The notes under the pieces were generated by a model that saw only the letters and a program-made list of their open reading frames with translations, was not told the DNA's origin and did not search any database. Shown one piece after another: positions 1 to 4,826 of a stretch of DNA of 8,251 bases. Location: the NCBI GenBank assembly GCA_002314055.1, contig DCBP01000002.1, forward strand, positions 30,666-38,916, read 5' to 3'. The translations under genes were made by a program, and so were the position numbers. The stretch's first letter is position 1. The number at the start of each line of letters is the position of its first letter. The stretch is from Prevotella sp. UBA1104 (lineage in GTDB: Bacteria; Bacteroidota; Bacteroidia; Bacteroidales; Bacteroidaceae).

Positions 1-155
1 TTGCCCACGAGCACCCCGGCGAGCACCATGCCCACGATATGCGGAATCCTCAGCTTGCCCATCACGATAGGTGCTGCAAGGATAATGACGAGCACGACGA
101 AGAAAATCAACGTCGGGTCGGTAATTGGCAAATAATGGACTAAATTGGCTATCAT
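1..155 (-). CDS. Cation:proton antiporter, N-terminal fragment (runs off left edge)
   Basis: Reading leftward from an ATG at 155-153, the frame stays open to the window edge and gives 51 residues. They begin MIANLVHYLPITDP and continue with a hydrophobic segment (about residues 15-32, LIFFVVLVIILAAPIVMG), then KLRIPHIVGMVLAGVLVG. The 'GKLRIPHIVGMVLAGVLVG' stretch is the typical first-helix/second-helix junction of CPA2 (KefB/NapA-like) sodium or potassium:proton antiporters, which are inner-membrane proteins that exchange monovalent cations for protons. The rest of the transporter lies outside the window, so the ion and any regulatory C-terminal domain cannot be judged. It is divergent from asd and shares a 142-bp intergenic region with it. 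The start is chosen as the first ATG ahead of the conserved N-terminus, with an A-rich leader. The assignment rests on a short segment. Confidence 0.7.
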   Translation of the reverse strand, partial: MIANLVHYLPITDPTLIFFVVLVIILAAPIVMGKLRIPHIVGMVLAGVLVG

Positions 156-183
156 TTTCTCTATAAGATGCTTAAATTAACTG

Positions 184-191
184 CAAAGATG
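184..191 (-). promoter_or_regulatory. Possible -7 box for the antiporter gene
   Basis: On the minus strand the sequence reads CATCTTTG, one mismatch from the Bacteroidetes -7 consensus TAnnTTTG, about 29 nt upstream of the antiporter ATG. No convincing TTTG -33 box is seen 19-21 nt further upstream; only a T-rich run is present there. This is a weak call made from position and partial match. Confidence 0.3.
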
Positions 192-233
192 CAAAAAAAA
201 TGTCAGAAACGCCGAGATGTATCTTAAAAGTTG

Positions 234-241
234 TACTTTTG
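234..241 (+). promoter_or_regulatory. -7 box of the asd promoter
   Basis: TACTTTTG matches the Bacteroidetes -7 consensus TAnnTTTG exactly and is followed by CAAT. Transcription would start near 246-250, giving a leader of about 50 nt before the asd ATG. The -33 position (around 210-214) has no TTTG, so the promoter may be weak or may depend on an activator. The leader 247-297 is AT-rich with no clear attenuator or riboswitch fold. Confidence 0.5.
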
Positions 242-297
242 CAATAATAATTAAGATTTTTATTACAAATATTCTAACAATATATAACAACTGAAAT

Positions 298-1311
298 ATG
301 AAAGTAGCAATTGTAGGTGCAAGTGGTGCCGTAGGACAAGAGTTCCTTCGCATCCTGGCAGAGAGAAATTTCCCGATGGACGATCTCGTGCTGTTCGGTT
401 CCCACCGTTCGGCAGGCAGTAAATATACATTCAAGGGTAAGGAGTATGAAGTGAAGCTCCTTCAGCACAACGATGACTTCAAAGATGTAGACATTGCCTT
501 CACTTCAGCCGGCGGCGGAACATCCGAGGAGTTTGCCGAGACGATAACAAAATACGGAGCCGTGATGATCGACAACTCCAGCGCCTTCCGTATGTGTGAT
601 GATGTGCCATTGGTAGTGCCAGAGGTAAATGCCGAGGATGCCCTGACCCGTCCGCGCAACATCATTGCCAATCCAAACTGCACCACAATCATGATGGTAG
701 TGGTTTTGAAACCAATCGACGACTTGAGCCATATCAAGAAGATACACATCGCTTCATATCAGAGTGCTTCCGGTGCAGGAGCAGCAGCCATGGCAGAGCT
801 TCAGCAGCAGTATAAGGATCTCGTTGAGACCGGCAAGACCGACCATATTGAGAAGTTCCCTCACCAGCTTGCATACAATGTCATTCCGCAGATTGACAAG
901 ATGATGCCAAACGACTATACCAAGGAGGAGATGAAGATGTTCAACGAGACACGCAAGATTATGCACTCCGACGTACGTACCAGTGCTACCTGCGTTCGTG
1001 TTTCCTCCCTCCGTGCCCATTCCGAGAGTGTATGGTTCGAAACCGAGCAGCCTCTCTCTGTTGAGCAGATTCGTAAGGCTCTCGAGGCAGCACCGGGCGT
1101 AACCGTGAAGGATGATGCCCAGAACTATGTTTATCCTATGCCTCTCGAAACTGCCGGCAAGGATGATGTATACGTAGGTCGTATCCGCAAGGACCTTGCC
1201 GACGACAACGGTAACACCCTGTGGCTCACCGGCGACCAGATTCGCAAGGGAGCGGCTCTCAATGCCGTTCAGATTGCAGAGTATCTGATAAAAGTTGGTA
1301 ATGTGAAGTAA
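298..1311 (+). CDS. asd: Aspartate-semialdehyde dehydrogenase
   Basis: This 337-residue cytoplasmic enzyme reduces L-aspartyl-4-phosphate with NADPH to L-aspartate-4-semialdehyde, the branch point to lysine/diaminopimelate, threonine and methionine. The N-terminus carries the nucleotide-binding loop GASGAVG (residues 7-13). The active-site cysteine is Cys128 in NPNCTT (125-130). The SYQSASGAG segment (153-161) and the phosphate/substrate-binding RVSSLRAHSESV segment (234-245, with the likely catalytic His241) follow. The C-terminal GDQIRKGAALNAVQIAE motif (312-328) completes the family signature. Length matches the family's usual 330-370 residues and no key residue is missing. The start ATG puts the Rossmann strand KVAIVG right at the N-terminus, as expected. 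An exact -7 box lies about 57 nt upstream. An inverted-repeat element follows 18 nt after the stop and separates it from the ABC ATPase gene. Confidence 0.97.
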   Translation: MKVAIVGASGAVGQEFLRILAERNFPMDDLVLFGSHRSAGSKYTFKGKEYEVKLLQHNDDFKDVDIAFTSAGGGTSEEFAETITKYGAVMIDNSSAFRMCDDVPLVVPEVNAEDALTRPRNIIANPNCTTIMMVVVLKPIDDLSHIKKIHIASYQSASGAGAAAMAELQQQYKDLVETGKTDHIEKFPHQLAYNVIPQIDKMMPNDYTKEEMKMFNETRKIMHSDVRTSATCVRVSSLRAHSESVWFETEQPLSVEQIRKALEAAPGVTVKDDAQNYVYPMPLETAGKDDVYVGRIRKDLADDNGNTLWLTGDQIRKGAALNAVQIAEYLIKVGNVK

Positions 1312-1329
1312 AAAACTTTCTTATTTACA

Positions 1330-1473
1330 TTCTTCCCCTCTCCCGTCTCCCCTTCCAGGGGAGAAGTAGTTACCATTGATTGCCACAAAGAGTAAACGGC
1401 AAACGTAAAGTAGTGTTGGCATAAGAAAGGTAATCGCTCCGCCCCTGGAAGGGGAGGCGGGGGAGGGGAAGAA
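1330..1473. repeat. Miniature inverted-repeat element, copy 1 (MITE-like)
   Basis: The two ends are imperfect inverted repeats of about 45 bp, starting TTCTTCCCCTC on the left (1330) and ending GAGGGGAAGAA on the right (1473). By eye there are about seven mismatches between the arms, and most of the arm is C+T rich on one strand. Each arm holds a small hairpin of its own, for example CTCCCC-TTCCA-GGGGAG near 1348-1363. The arms end at GTTACC/GGTAAT and enclose roughly 55 bp of AT-richer sequence with no plausible gene. A second copy with the same arms lies at 4565-4815 in the opposite orientation. No target-site duplication is obvious. It fills most of the 196-bp gap between asd and the ABC ATPase and could form a strong transcript hairpin that attenuates read-through. 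Calling it a non-autonomous transposable element is inference from architecture. Confidence 0.72.
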
Positions 1474-1507
1474 ATAAATACGAAACTTTAATAACGTAAA
1501 TAAAAAT

Positions 1508-2278
1508 ATGAACATCACTCTCCGCAATCTCTCTATCGGCTATCGCCACGGCAAGAAGACATATACCGTGATGCAGAATATCAATGCCGAGATTATGCCC
1601 GGCAGACTTACCTGTCTTATCGGCAGCAACGGTGCCGGCAAGTCTACCTTGCTGCGCACGATCTCTGCATTTCAGCCTAAGTTGGCTGGCGAAATAATGA
1701 TAGGCGAGAGGGAGATTGCGGAGTATTCACGCGAAGAATTGGCAAGGGTTATCGGTGTAGTCCTGACGGAACGTCCGCAGGTTCAGAACCTCACCGTCTT
1801 TCAGATGGCGGCGATGGGACGCAGTCCTTACACCGGCTTCTTCGGGCGATTGACCGAAGAGGATAATAAAATAGTGGATGAAAGCCTCGAGATGGTTGGC
1901 ATCAGTCGTCTTGCCTCGCGTATGGTGCATACGCTGAGCGACGGTGAGCGGCAGAAGATGATGACGGCAAAGGCTCTTGCTCAGCAGACAAGTATTATAT
2001 ATCTCGACGAACCTACGTCGTTTCTCGACTATGGCAGTAAGGTGGACACCTTGCAGATGCTCCATCGCCTGTGTCATGAGGAGGGGAAAACAATATTCCT
2101 TTCCACCCACGACCTTGAGCTTGCCCTTCAGATAGCCGATGAACTGTGGGTGATGATGCCCGACGGAGTAACAACCGGCACTCCCCGTTCTCTTGCCGCC
2201 GATGGCACATTGTCTCGCTTTATCGACAAACCGGGATTAAAGTTTGATCCGGAGACGATGGTGATAAGGATTAAATGA
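1508..2278 (+). CDS. ABC transporter ATP-binding protein, iron-siderophore/heme/cobalamin type
   Basis: This 256-residue protein is a complete ABC ATPase of the FecE/FhuC/BtuD class, which powers import of iron chelates, heme or cobalamin through a FecCD/BtuC-type permease at the inner membrane. Walker A is GSNGAGKS (residues 39-46). The ABC signature is LSDGERQK (143-150), Walker B is IIYLDEPT (163-170), the D-loop is SFLD (171-174), and the switch histidine is in STHD (His201). The Q-loop region reads VVLTERPQVQNLTV, as in Bacteroidetes members, and MGRSPYTGFFGRL (103-115) is typical of this importer class. No permease or periplasmic binding protein is encoded in the window, so the ATPase is an orphan here. 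asd lies upstream across a repeat element, and a convergent toxin gene ends 28 bp downstream. The ATG at 1508 places the first beta strand (ITLRNLSIGY) correctly; its leader is A-rich without a Shine-Dalgarno site. Substrate cannot be told from sequence. Confidence 0.92.
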   Translation: MNITLRNLSIGYRHGKKTYTVMQNINAEIMPGRLTCLIGSNGAGKSTLLRTISAFQPKLAGEIMIGEREIAEYSREELARVIGVVLTERPQVQNLTVFQMAAMGRSPYTGFFGRLTEEDNKIVDESLEMVGISRLASRMVHTLSDGERQKMMTAKALAQQTSIIYLDEPTSFLDYGSKVDTLQMLHRLCHEEGKTIFLSTHDLELALQIADELWVMMPDGVTTGTPRSLAADGTLSRFIDKPGLKFDPETMVIRIK

Positions 2279-2306
2279 AGATATGACAGATAGGAGAATA
2301 TATTAG

Positions 2307-2717
2307 TTAAATATATTTTGAGAGAAAATCTTTAGGCGTTAGTATTTCTATATCGGAAAAGCTGAAATCTTTTATATTTCTGGTTACAATACAGTCAATA
2401 CCGTTATTCTTTGCTGATAAATACTGCAATGCATCTTCAAAATCGTCAGCTCTGAGCTGTATAGCAGAATCTATAGCTCTACCGTCTATTGTTGTGACCT
2501 CGGATATTTCTCTTATTCCTTCAAATATTTTATATAGATTTTCTCCATGGAATTTTTTTCTTGCAATATAAGCTATATTTGAGAATGATAGAGAAGAAAT
2601 ATATAAATCATAACATTTGTTGTAACCTAAAGCCATTATCGTTTTTGCATCATCAAAAAACGGTTCTCGTTTCATGAGAAAATCCAGTATGACATTTGTG
2701 TCAAGAAAAACTTTCAT
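2307..2717 (-). CDS. PIN-domain ribonuclease toxin (TA module 1)
   Basis: This 136-residue protein is a PIN-domain (PIN_3-like) toxin, a Mg2+-dependent RNase family whose members usually cut tRNA, rRNA or mRNA. The first acidic residue is Asp6 in FLDTNVILDFL. The DFEDALQ segment (92-98, with Glu94 and Asp95) and the TRNIKDF segment (112-118, with Asn114 and Asp117) supply the remaining active-site positions. The ending EILTPKDFL is typical for the family and the length is normal. Its ATG overlaps the antitoxin stop in ATGA (2717-2714), so the two genes should be translationally coupled. It converges with the ABC ATPase gene, 28 bp away, with no GC-rich terminator between them. The RNA target is unknown. 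Confidence 0.88.
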   Translation of the reverse strand: MKVFLDTNVILDFLMKREPFFDDAKTIMALGYNKCYDLYISSLSFSNIAYIARKKFHGENLYKIFEGIREISEVTTIDGRAIDSAIQLRADDFEDALQYLSAKNNGIDCIVTRNIKDFSFSDIEILTPKDFLSKYI

Positions 2718-2953
2718 TTATATTTATTTAATAGATAATTTAATTTGTCGTCATTTTGATCTTTCACGTCAGAAAGGCATCCCCCCATACTTTCCAAATG
2801 TTTTGGTAGTTTGTATTTTTCCTCTTTTGTAAATGTTATATTAGAGAGTTGCGACAAATATTTCTCTACTATTTGCTTAAGACTAAGATTATGCTTGTGT
2901 GCAAAAATCTCAGCCTCTTTATATATGTTGCTGTCTATAGTTATTGTATTCAT
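2714..2953 (-). CDS. Antitoxin of PIN module 1 (DUF6364-like, ribbon-helix-helix type)
   Basis: This is a 79-residue protein starting MNTITIDSN at the ATG 2953-2951. The N-terminal strand TITID followed by helices (about 10-36, IYKEAEIFAHKHNLSLKQIVEKYLSQL) fits a ribbon-helix-helix DNA-binding fold. The C-terminal part (about 47-79), with LPKHLESMGG and a terminal LNYLLNKYK, resembles the toxin-binding half of DUF6364 antitoxins. It would neutralise the downstream PIN toxin and probably represses its own promoter. The frame can be extended 8 codons to a TTG at 2977-2975, but that TTG lies inside the -7 promoter box and cannot be in the transcript, so the ATG is preferred. AGAGGA just upstream of the ATG could serve as a close-spaced ribosome site. 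Family name is from memory of the motif pattern. Confidence 0.83.
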   Translation of the reverse strand: MNTITIDSNIYKEAEIFAHKHNLSLKQIVEKYLSQLSNITFTKEEKYKLPKHLESMGGCLSDVKDQNDDKLNYLLNKYK

Positions 2954-2968
2954 ATCCTCTATATTTTC

Positions 2969-3018
2969 TTTTTGCAAAAATACTCTTTTCTTCCTTATGT
3001 TCCAAATGTTTTTCTTCT
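2969..3018 (-). promoter_or_regulatory. Promoter cassette of TA module 1 (50-bp repeat, copy 1)
   Basis: On the minus strand this 50-bp block contains a TTTG -33 box (3006-3003), a 20-nt purine-rich spacer, and a TATTTTTG -7 box (2982-2975), which is a textbook Bacteroidetes sigma-ABfr promoter. Transcription should begin near 2968-2970, about 15-17 nt before the antitoxin ATG. The same 50 bp occur without mismatch at 3562-3611 and 4316-4365. Upstream of the promoter, 36 bp separate it from the stop of the YafQ-type toxin of module 2. Confidence 0.82.
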
Positions 3019-3054
3019 TTCTATTGCAGCAAACTGTTTGTGATAAGGAGAAAA

Positions 3055-3330
3055 TTAAAAAAGGTCGGAGTGTGTTCCGGTATCGGTTAATATTAATGTT
3101 AGTTCATTGTCGTTTTGTTGCCATATAAGTAGCCAGTCCGAGCGGATATGACATTCCCAAAATCCCATGTAATTGCCTTTTAGCTTATGAGGTTTGTATT
3201 TTTGTGGCAAGCAACCGTCGTTGGCCAAAATGTTGATAACCTCTCGAAATGCATTTGCGTCAAATCCTCGCTTTATGCATTTCTTGAAGGACTTTTTGAA
3301 AAGAGAGGAATATTTTACAGTGTATTTCAT
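3055..3330 (-). CDS. YafQ/RelE-type mRNA interferase toxin (TA module 2)
   Basis: This 91-residue protein matches the YafQ branch of the RelE/ParE superfamily, toxins that cleave mRNA on the ribosome. The N-terminus KYSSLFKKSFKKCIKRGFD and the following YKPHKLKGNYMGFWECHIRSDW block are diagnostic. The residues aligned with the E. coli YafQ active site all appear present: His48, His61, Asp65, His87 and the terminal Phe91, in the ending THSDLF. Length (92 in E. coli) is normal and nothing suggests decay. It overlaps its antitoxin by ATGA (3330-3327). The next promoter cassette, that of module 1, begins 36 bp past its stop and no terminator is seen, so read-through into module 1 is possible. Confidence 0.88.
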   Translation of the reverse strand: MKYTVKYSSLFKKSFKKCIKRGFDANAFREVINILANDGCLPQKYKPHKLKGNYMGFWECHIRSDWLLIWQQNDNELTLILTDTGTHSDLF

Positions 3331-3536
3331 TTCATCAGACTATCCATCAATTCGTCAATATCGTTTGTTTCAAACAGCTTCTCCTGTTTTGTTGCTTGTA
3401 TCGCCGAGTCGAGTCGTGTTTCTTTGTGAACCCTCTCCTTCTTCGTTGTCCATCCGAATTTCTTTGCTAGCGACTTTAATAGCGTTACGTCGCTTGTTGG
3501 GATGTTCAGTGAATATGTAGTATATACTGTGTTCAT
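3327..3536 (-). CDS. Antitoxin of YafQ-type module 2
   Basis: This is a 69-residue protein starting MNTVYTTYSLNIP at the ATG 3536-3534, immediately upstream of and overlapping the YafQ-like toxin by 4 nt. The N-terminal half (SDVTLLKSLAKKFGWTTKKE, about 15-34) is basic and looks like the short strand-helix segment seen at the start of many Bacteroidetes RelE/YafQ partners. The second half (about 40-69) is acidic and helical, ending FETNDIDELMDSLMK, as expected for a segment that wraps the toxin. I do not recognise a named family; the antitoxin call relies mainly on gene order, size and overlap. A longer alternative frame beginning at 3570 is in another register and lies partly in the promoter, so it is not used. 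The leader between the promoter cassette and the ATG is about 25 nt. Confidence 0.8.
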   Translation of the reverse strand: MNTVYTTYSLNIPTSDVTLLKSLAKKFGWTTKKERVHKETRLDSAIQATKQEKLFETNDIDELMDSLMK

Positions 3537-3561
3537 TGTTTGTCTGTTTAATATTATTTCT

Positions 3562-3611
3562 TTTTTGCAAAAATACTCTTTTCTTCCTTATGTTCCAAAT
3601 GTTTTTCTTCT
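3562..3611 (-). promoter_or_regulatory. Promoter cassette of TA module 2 (50-bp repeat, copy 2)
   Basis: The 50 bp are identical to the other two copies: TTTG -33 box at 3599-3596, 20-nt spacer, TATTTTTG -7 box at 3575-3568. The identity ends abruptly: downstream there is one extra A, and then a leader unrelated to those of modules 1 and 3. The block begins only 15 bp after the stop of the module 3 PIN toxin. Confidence 0.82.
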
Positions 3612-3626
3612 TATAGCCAATTTGTT

Positions 3627-4064
3627 TTAAAAGAATTCGGAAGGCTCTATGATTTTTATATGGGTGTTGTCAGCATCCTTAAAGTCGCGGATATTTGCTG
3701 TTATTAGATAATCACATTTTGCATTCAATGCAGCCCTGTATTGATAGCAGTCTTCCAAATCTGTAAAGCTATAATTCTTTATGCAAGCATGTAAATCAAT
3801 AGAATTAATTTCGGCAATGGAGAATATTGACAATATTTTGTCAAGAATATTTCTTAGTTCTTCAATTCTTTCTTGTTTATCAGGATATCCTTGGCGTTTC
3901 AGATTGAGTTCTATTAGATAAGTCAAAGTATAGAAAGAACCGACAGATATAAAACATTCCCATTTTTCTTTTTCTGCCTTAATTAGAATCTGCTCAATGC
4001 GGTCGCCGTTTTGTCTGTTGCATAAGTAGTCTATTACTGTGCACGTATCGAAAAACAGTTTCAT
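3627..4064 (-). CDS. PIN-domain ribonuclease toxin (TA module 3)
   Basis: This 145-residue PIN_3-like protein has Asp6 and Asp12 in LFFDTCTVIDYL, the central acidic pair in TDLEDCYQY (Glu104, Asp105), and TANIRDF (122-128, with Asn124 and Asp127) near the C-terminus. It ends IIEPSEFF, the counterpart of ILTPKDFL in the module 1 toxin. The two PIN toxins share motifs and layout, but the segments between motifs differ widely, so this is not a recent duplication of module 1. Its start overlaps the antitoxin stop as ATGA (4064-4061). It probably acts as an endoribonuclease; the target is unknown. Catalytic positions appear complete, so it is likely active. Confidence 0.87.
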   Translation of the reverse strand: MKLFFDTCTVIDYLCNRQNGDRIEQILIKAEKEKWECFISVGSFYTLTYLIELNLKRQGYPDKQERIEELRNILDKILSIFSIAEINSIDLHACIKNYSFTDLEDCYQYRAALNAKCDYLITANIRDFKDADNTHIKIIEPSEFF

Positions 4065-4300
4065 AGCTTGTATTTATTTGTCAGTGCTTCTTCTATCATC
4101 TCGTCATACTTTAAATCAGATGAGATACATCCCCTAAGCTCCCTTATAGCCGAAGACTCTTTGTTTCGTGTTTTTGCTTTTTTTGCAGTCTGAAGCATAT
4201 ATATGTATCTTTGCATATAGTCTGTTGCTGCAGATTTCAGTGCGTCCAAATCTACATTAAAATCGGCAGGAATATTTAAATCTAATGTTATCGTATTCAT
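4061..4300 (-). CDS. Antitoxin of PIN module 3
   Basis: This is a 79-residue protein starting MNTITLDLNIP at the ATG 4300-4298. The N-terminal TITLDLNIP strand echoes the module 1 antitoxin, but the remainder (helical FNVDLDALKSAATDYMQRYIYMLQ, then basic KKAKTRNK, then RELRGCISSDLKYDEMIEEALTNKYKL) is clearly different in sequence. 'RGCISSD...NKYKL' is comparable in position to 'GGCLSDV...NKYK' in module 1, suggesting the same broad antitoxin class. As with module 1, an in-frame TTG at 4324-4322 lies inside the -7 box and is rejected as a start. It overlaps the toxin by 4 nt. A role in repressing the shared promoter is plausible but not shown by sequence. Confidence 0.82.
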   Translation of the reverse strand: MNTITLDLNIPADFNVDLDALKSAATDYMQRYIYMLQTAKKAKTRNKESSAIRELRGCISSDLKYDEMIEEALTNKYKL

Positions 4301-4315
4301 ATTCTCTATATTTTC

Positions 4316-4365
4316 TTTTTGCAAAAATACTCTTTTCTTCCTTATGTTCCAAATGTTTTTCTTCT
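4316..4365 (-). promoter_or_regulatory. Promoter cassette of TA module 3 (50-bp repeat, copy 3)
   Basis: This is the third perfect copy of the 50-bp block: TTTG -33 box at 4353-4350, 20-nt spacer, TATTTTTG -7 box at 4329-4322. Identity with copy 1 continues past the block through the leader to the start codon and the first codons (about 4293-4365 versus 2946-3018), with one mismatch (AGAGAAT here, AGAGGAT in copy 1). DNA upstream of 4365 shows no similarity to that upstream of the other copies. Confidence 0.82.
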
Positions 4366-4405
4366 AATTGGTATAGAGAAACTTGAAAAAAATGTTTTTC
4401 GGTGG

Positions 4406-4513
4406 TTTTACCCTCACACCCTCACACTTGCAGTCTAAGTGTTTGTATGTCAATAATATAGGTTGGTGAGGGGTAGGGTGAGGGGTAAATAATTACCCTC
4501 ACCCCTCATAACC
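4406..4513. repeat. CCCTCAC/GTGAGGG inverted-repeat element
   Basis: Three related blocks are visible. The first is TTACCCTCACACCCTCAC (4408-4425). The second is a G-rich complement-like block (4461-4488) built from GTGAGGGGTAGGGTGAGGGG. The third is TTACCCTCACCCCTCATAAC (4493-4512). The second and third form a tight imperfect hairpin with a loop of only about 4 nt (ATAA), while the first can pair with the second across a 40-bp AT-rich interior. The alternative pairing makes it look like a compact transposable or REP-type intergenic repeat. It belongs to no gene and does not follow any transcribed gene end, so a terminator role is unlikely. Confidence 0.6.
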
Positions 4514-4564
4514 TTAAAAAAAACAACAAAAACAACATGTACAACAGAAACAACTTGGGAGCAC

Positions 4565-4815
4565 TCTTCCCCTCCCCCGCCTCCCCCTCCGGGGGCGGAG
4601 CAGTTACTCTTATAACTCACTCACTAAATCAGAAACAACTTCTGTTATTAATGTCTTGTTTATCGAATAAATACTGATAAGTATGCAAGTCTTTATAGCA
4701 ATCAAAGGTAACTGCTCCGCCCCCGGAAAAATCCGATTAAGCGAGAGAAGAACAAGCTTGTTTGTTCTTCCGAGCGTGAGGATTTTATCTAATGGGGAGG
4801 CGGGGGAGGGGAAGA
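4565..4815. repeat. Miniature inverted-repeat element, copy 2 (interrupted)
   Basis: The ends repeat those of the element at 1330-1473: TCTTCCCCTCCCCCGCCTCC at the left and GGCGGGGGAGGGGAAGA at the right. The left arm runs on to GGAGCAGTTACT and the right arm's complement to GGAGCAGTTACC. The inner flank of the right arm, read on the minus strand (GTTACCTTTGATTGCTAT), matches the inner flank of copy 1's left arm (GTTACCATTGATTGCCAC), showing that copy 2 is inverted relative to copy 1. The interior otherwise differs. The right arm is split by an extra palindrome of about 65 bp (4729-4793), which explains its length of 251 bp versus 144. Confidence 0.72.
4729..4793. repeat. Nested palindromic element inserted in MITE-like copy 2
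   Basis: These 65 bp separate GCCCCCGGAA from GGGGAGGCGG, which are contiguous in the equivalent arm of copy 1 (CCCCTGGAAGGGGAGGCGG). The insert carries AAATCC (4729-4734) and GGATTT (4780-4785) near its ends. Its central hairpin is GAAGAACAA (4747-4755), loop GCTTGT, TTGTTCTTC (4762-4770), and it includes a perfect 12-bp palindrome AACAAGCTTGTT (4751-4762). No target duplication is seen. It looks like a REP-type palindrome that landed in the loop of the small hairpin inside the arm. Confidence 0.68.
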
Positions 4816-4826
4816 TTATATAGACA

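Noticed and set aside
156..297. asd leader considered as a lysine riboswitch
   Set aside because: The leader after the -7 box is only about 50 nt and AT-rich; it has neither the length nor the conserved helices of a lysine riboswitch.
754..1020. Leftward open frame inside asd
   Set aside because: It is a shadow of the asd coding frame with no independent start signals.
1321..1527. 68-codon leftward frame through the first repeat element
   Set aside because: It is made of inverted-repeat sequence and a low-complexity hydrophobic start, and it overlaps the ATPase start; there is no sign of selection as a protein.
1727..2110. 127-codon leftward frame inside the ABC ATPase gene
   Set aside because: It lies opposite the Walker A to Walker B region of a certain gene and its product resembles no family.
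2297..2317. AATATATT inverted repeat between the ABC ATPase and PIN toxin 1 genes, considered as a bidirectional terminator
   Set aside because: The stem is only A/T pairs with a 5-nt loop and partly overlaps the toxin's last codons, so it is too weak to call a terminator.
3370..3570. 66-codon leftward frame overlapping antitoxin 2 in another register
   Set aside because: Its start lies in the promoter cassette, and the overlapping 69-residue frame has the ATGA coupling to the toxin and the expected antitoxin composition.
2969..4365. The three 50-bp repeats considered as a CRISPR array
   Set aside because: Spacing is about 590 and 750 bp, the spacers contain genes, and the repeats contain promoter boxes instead of a CRISPR-type repeat.
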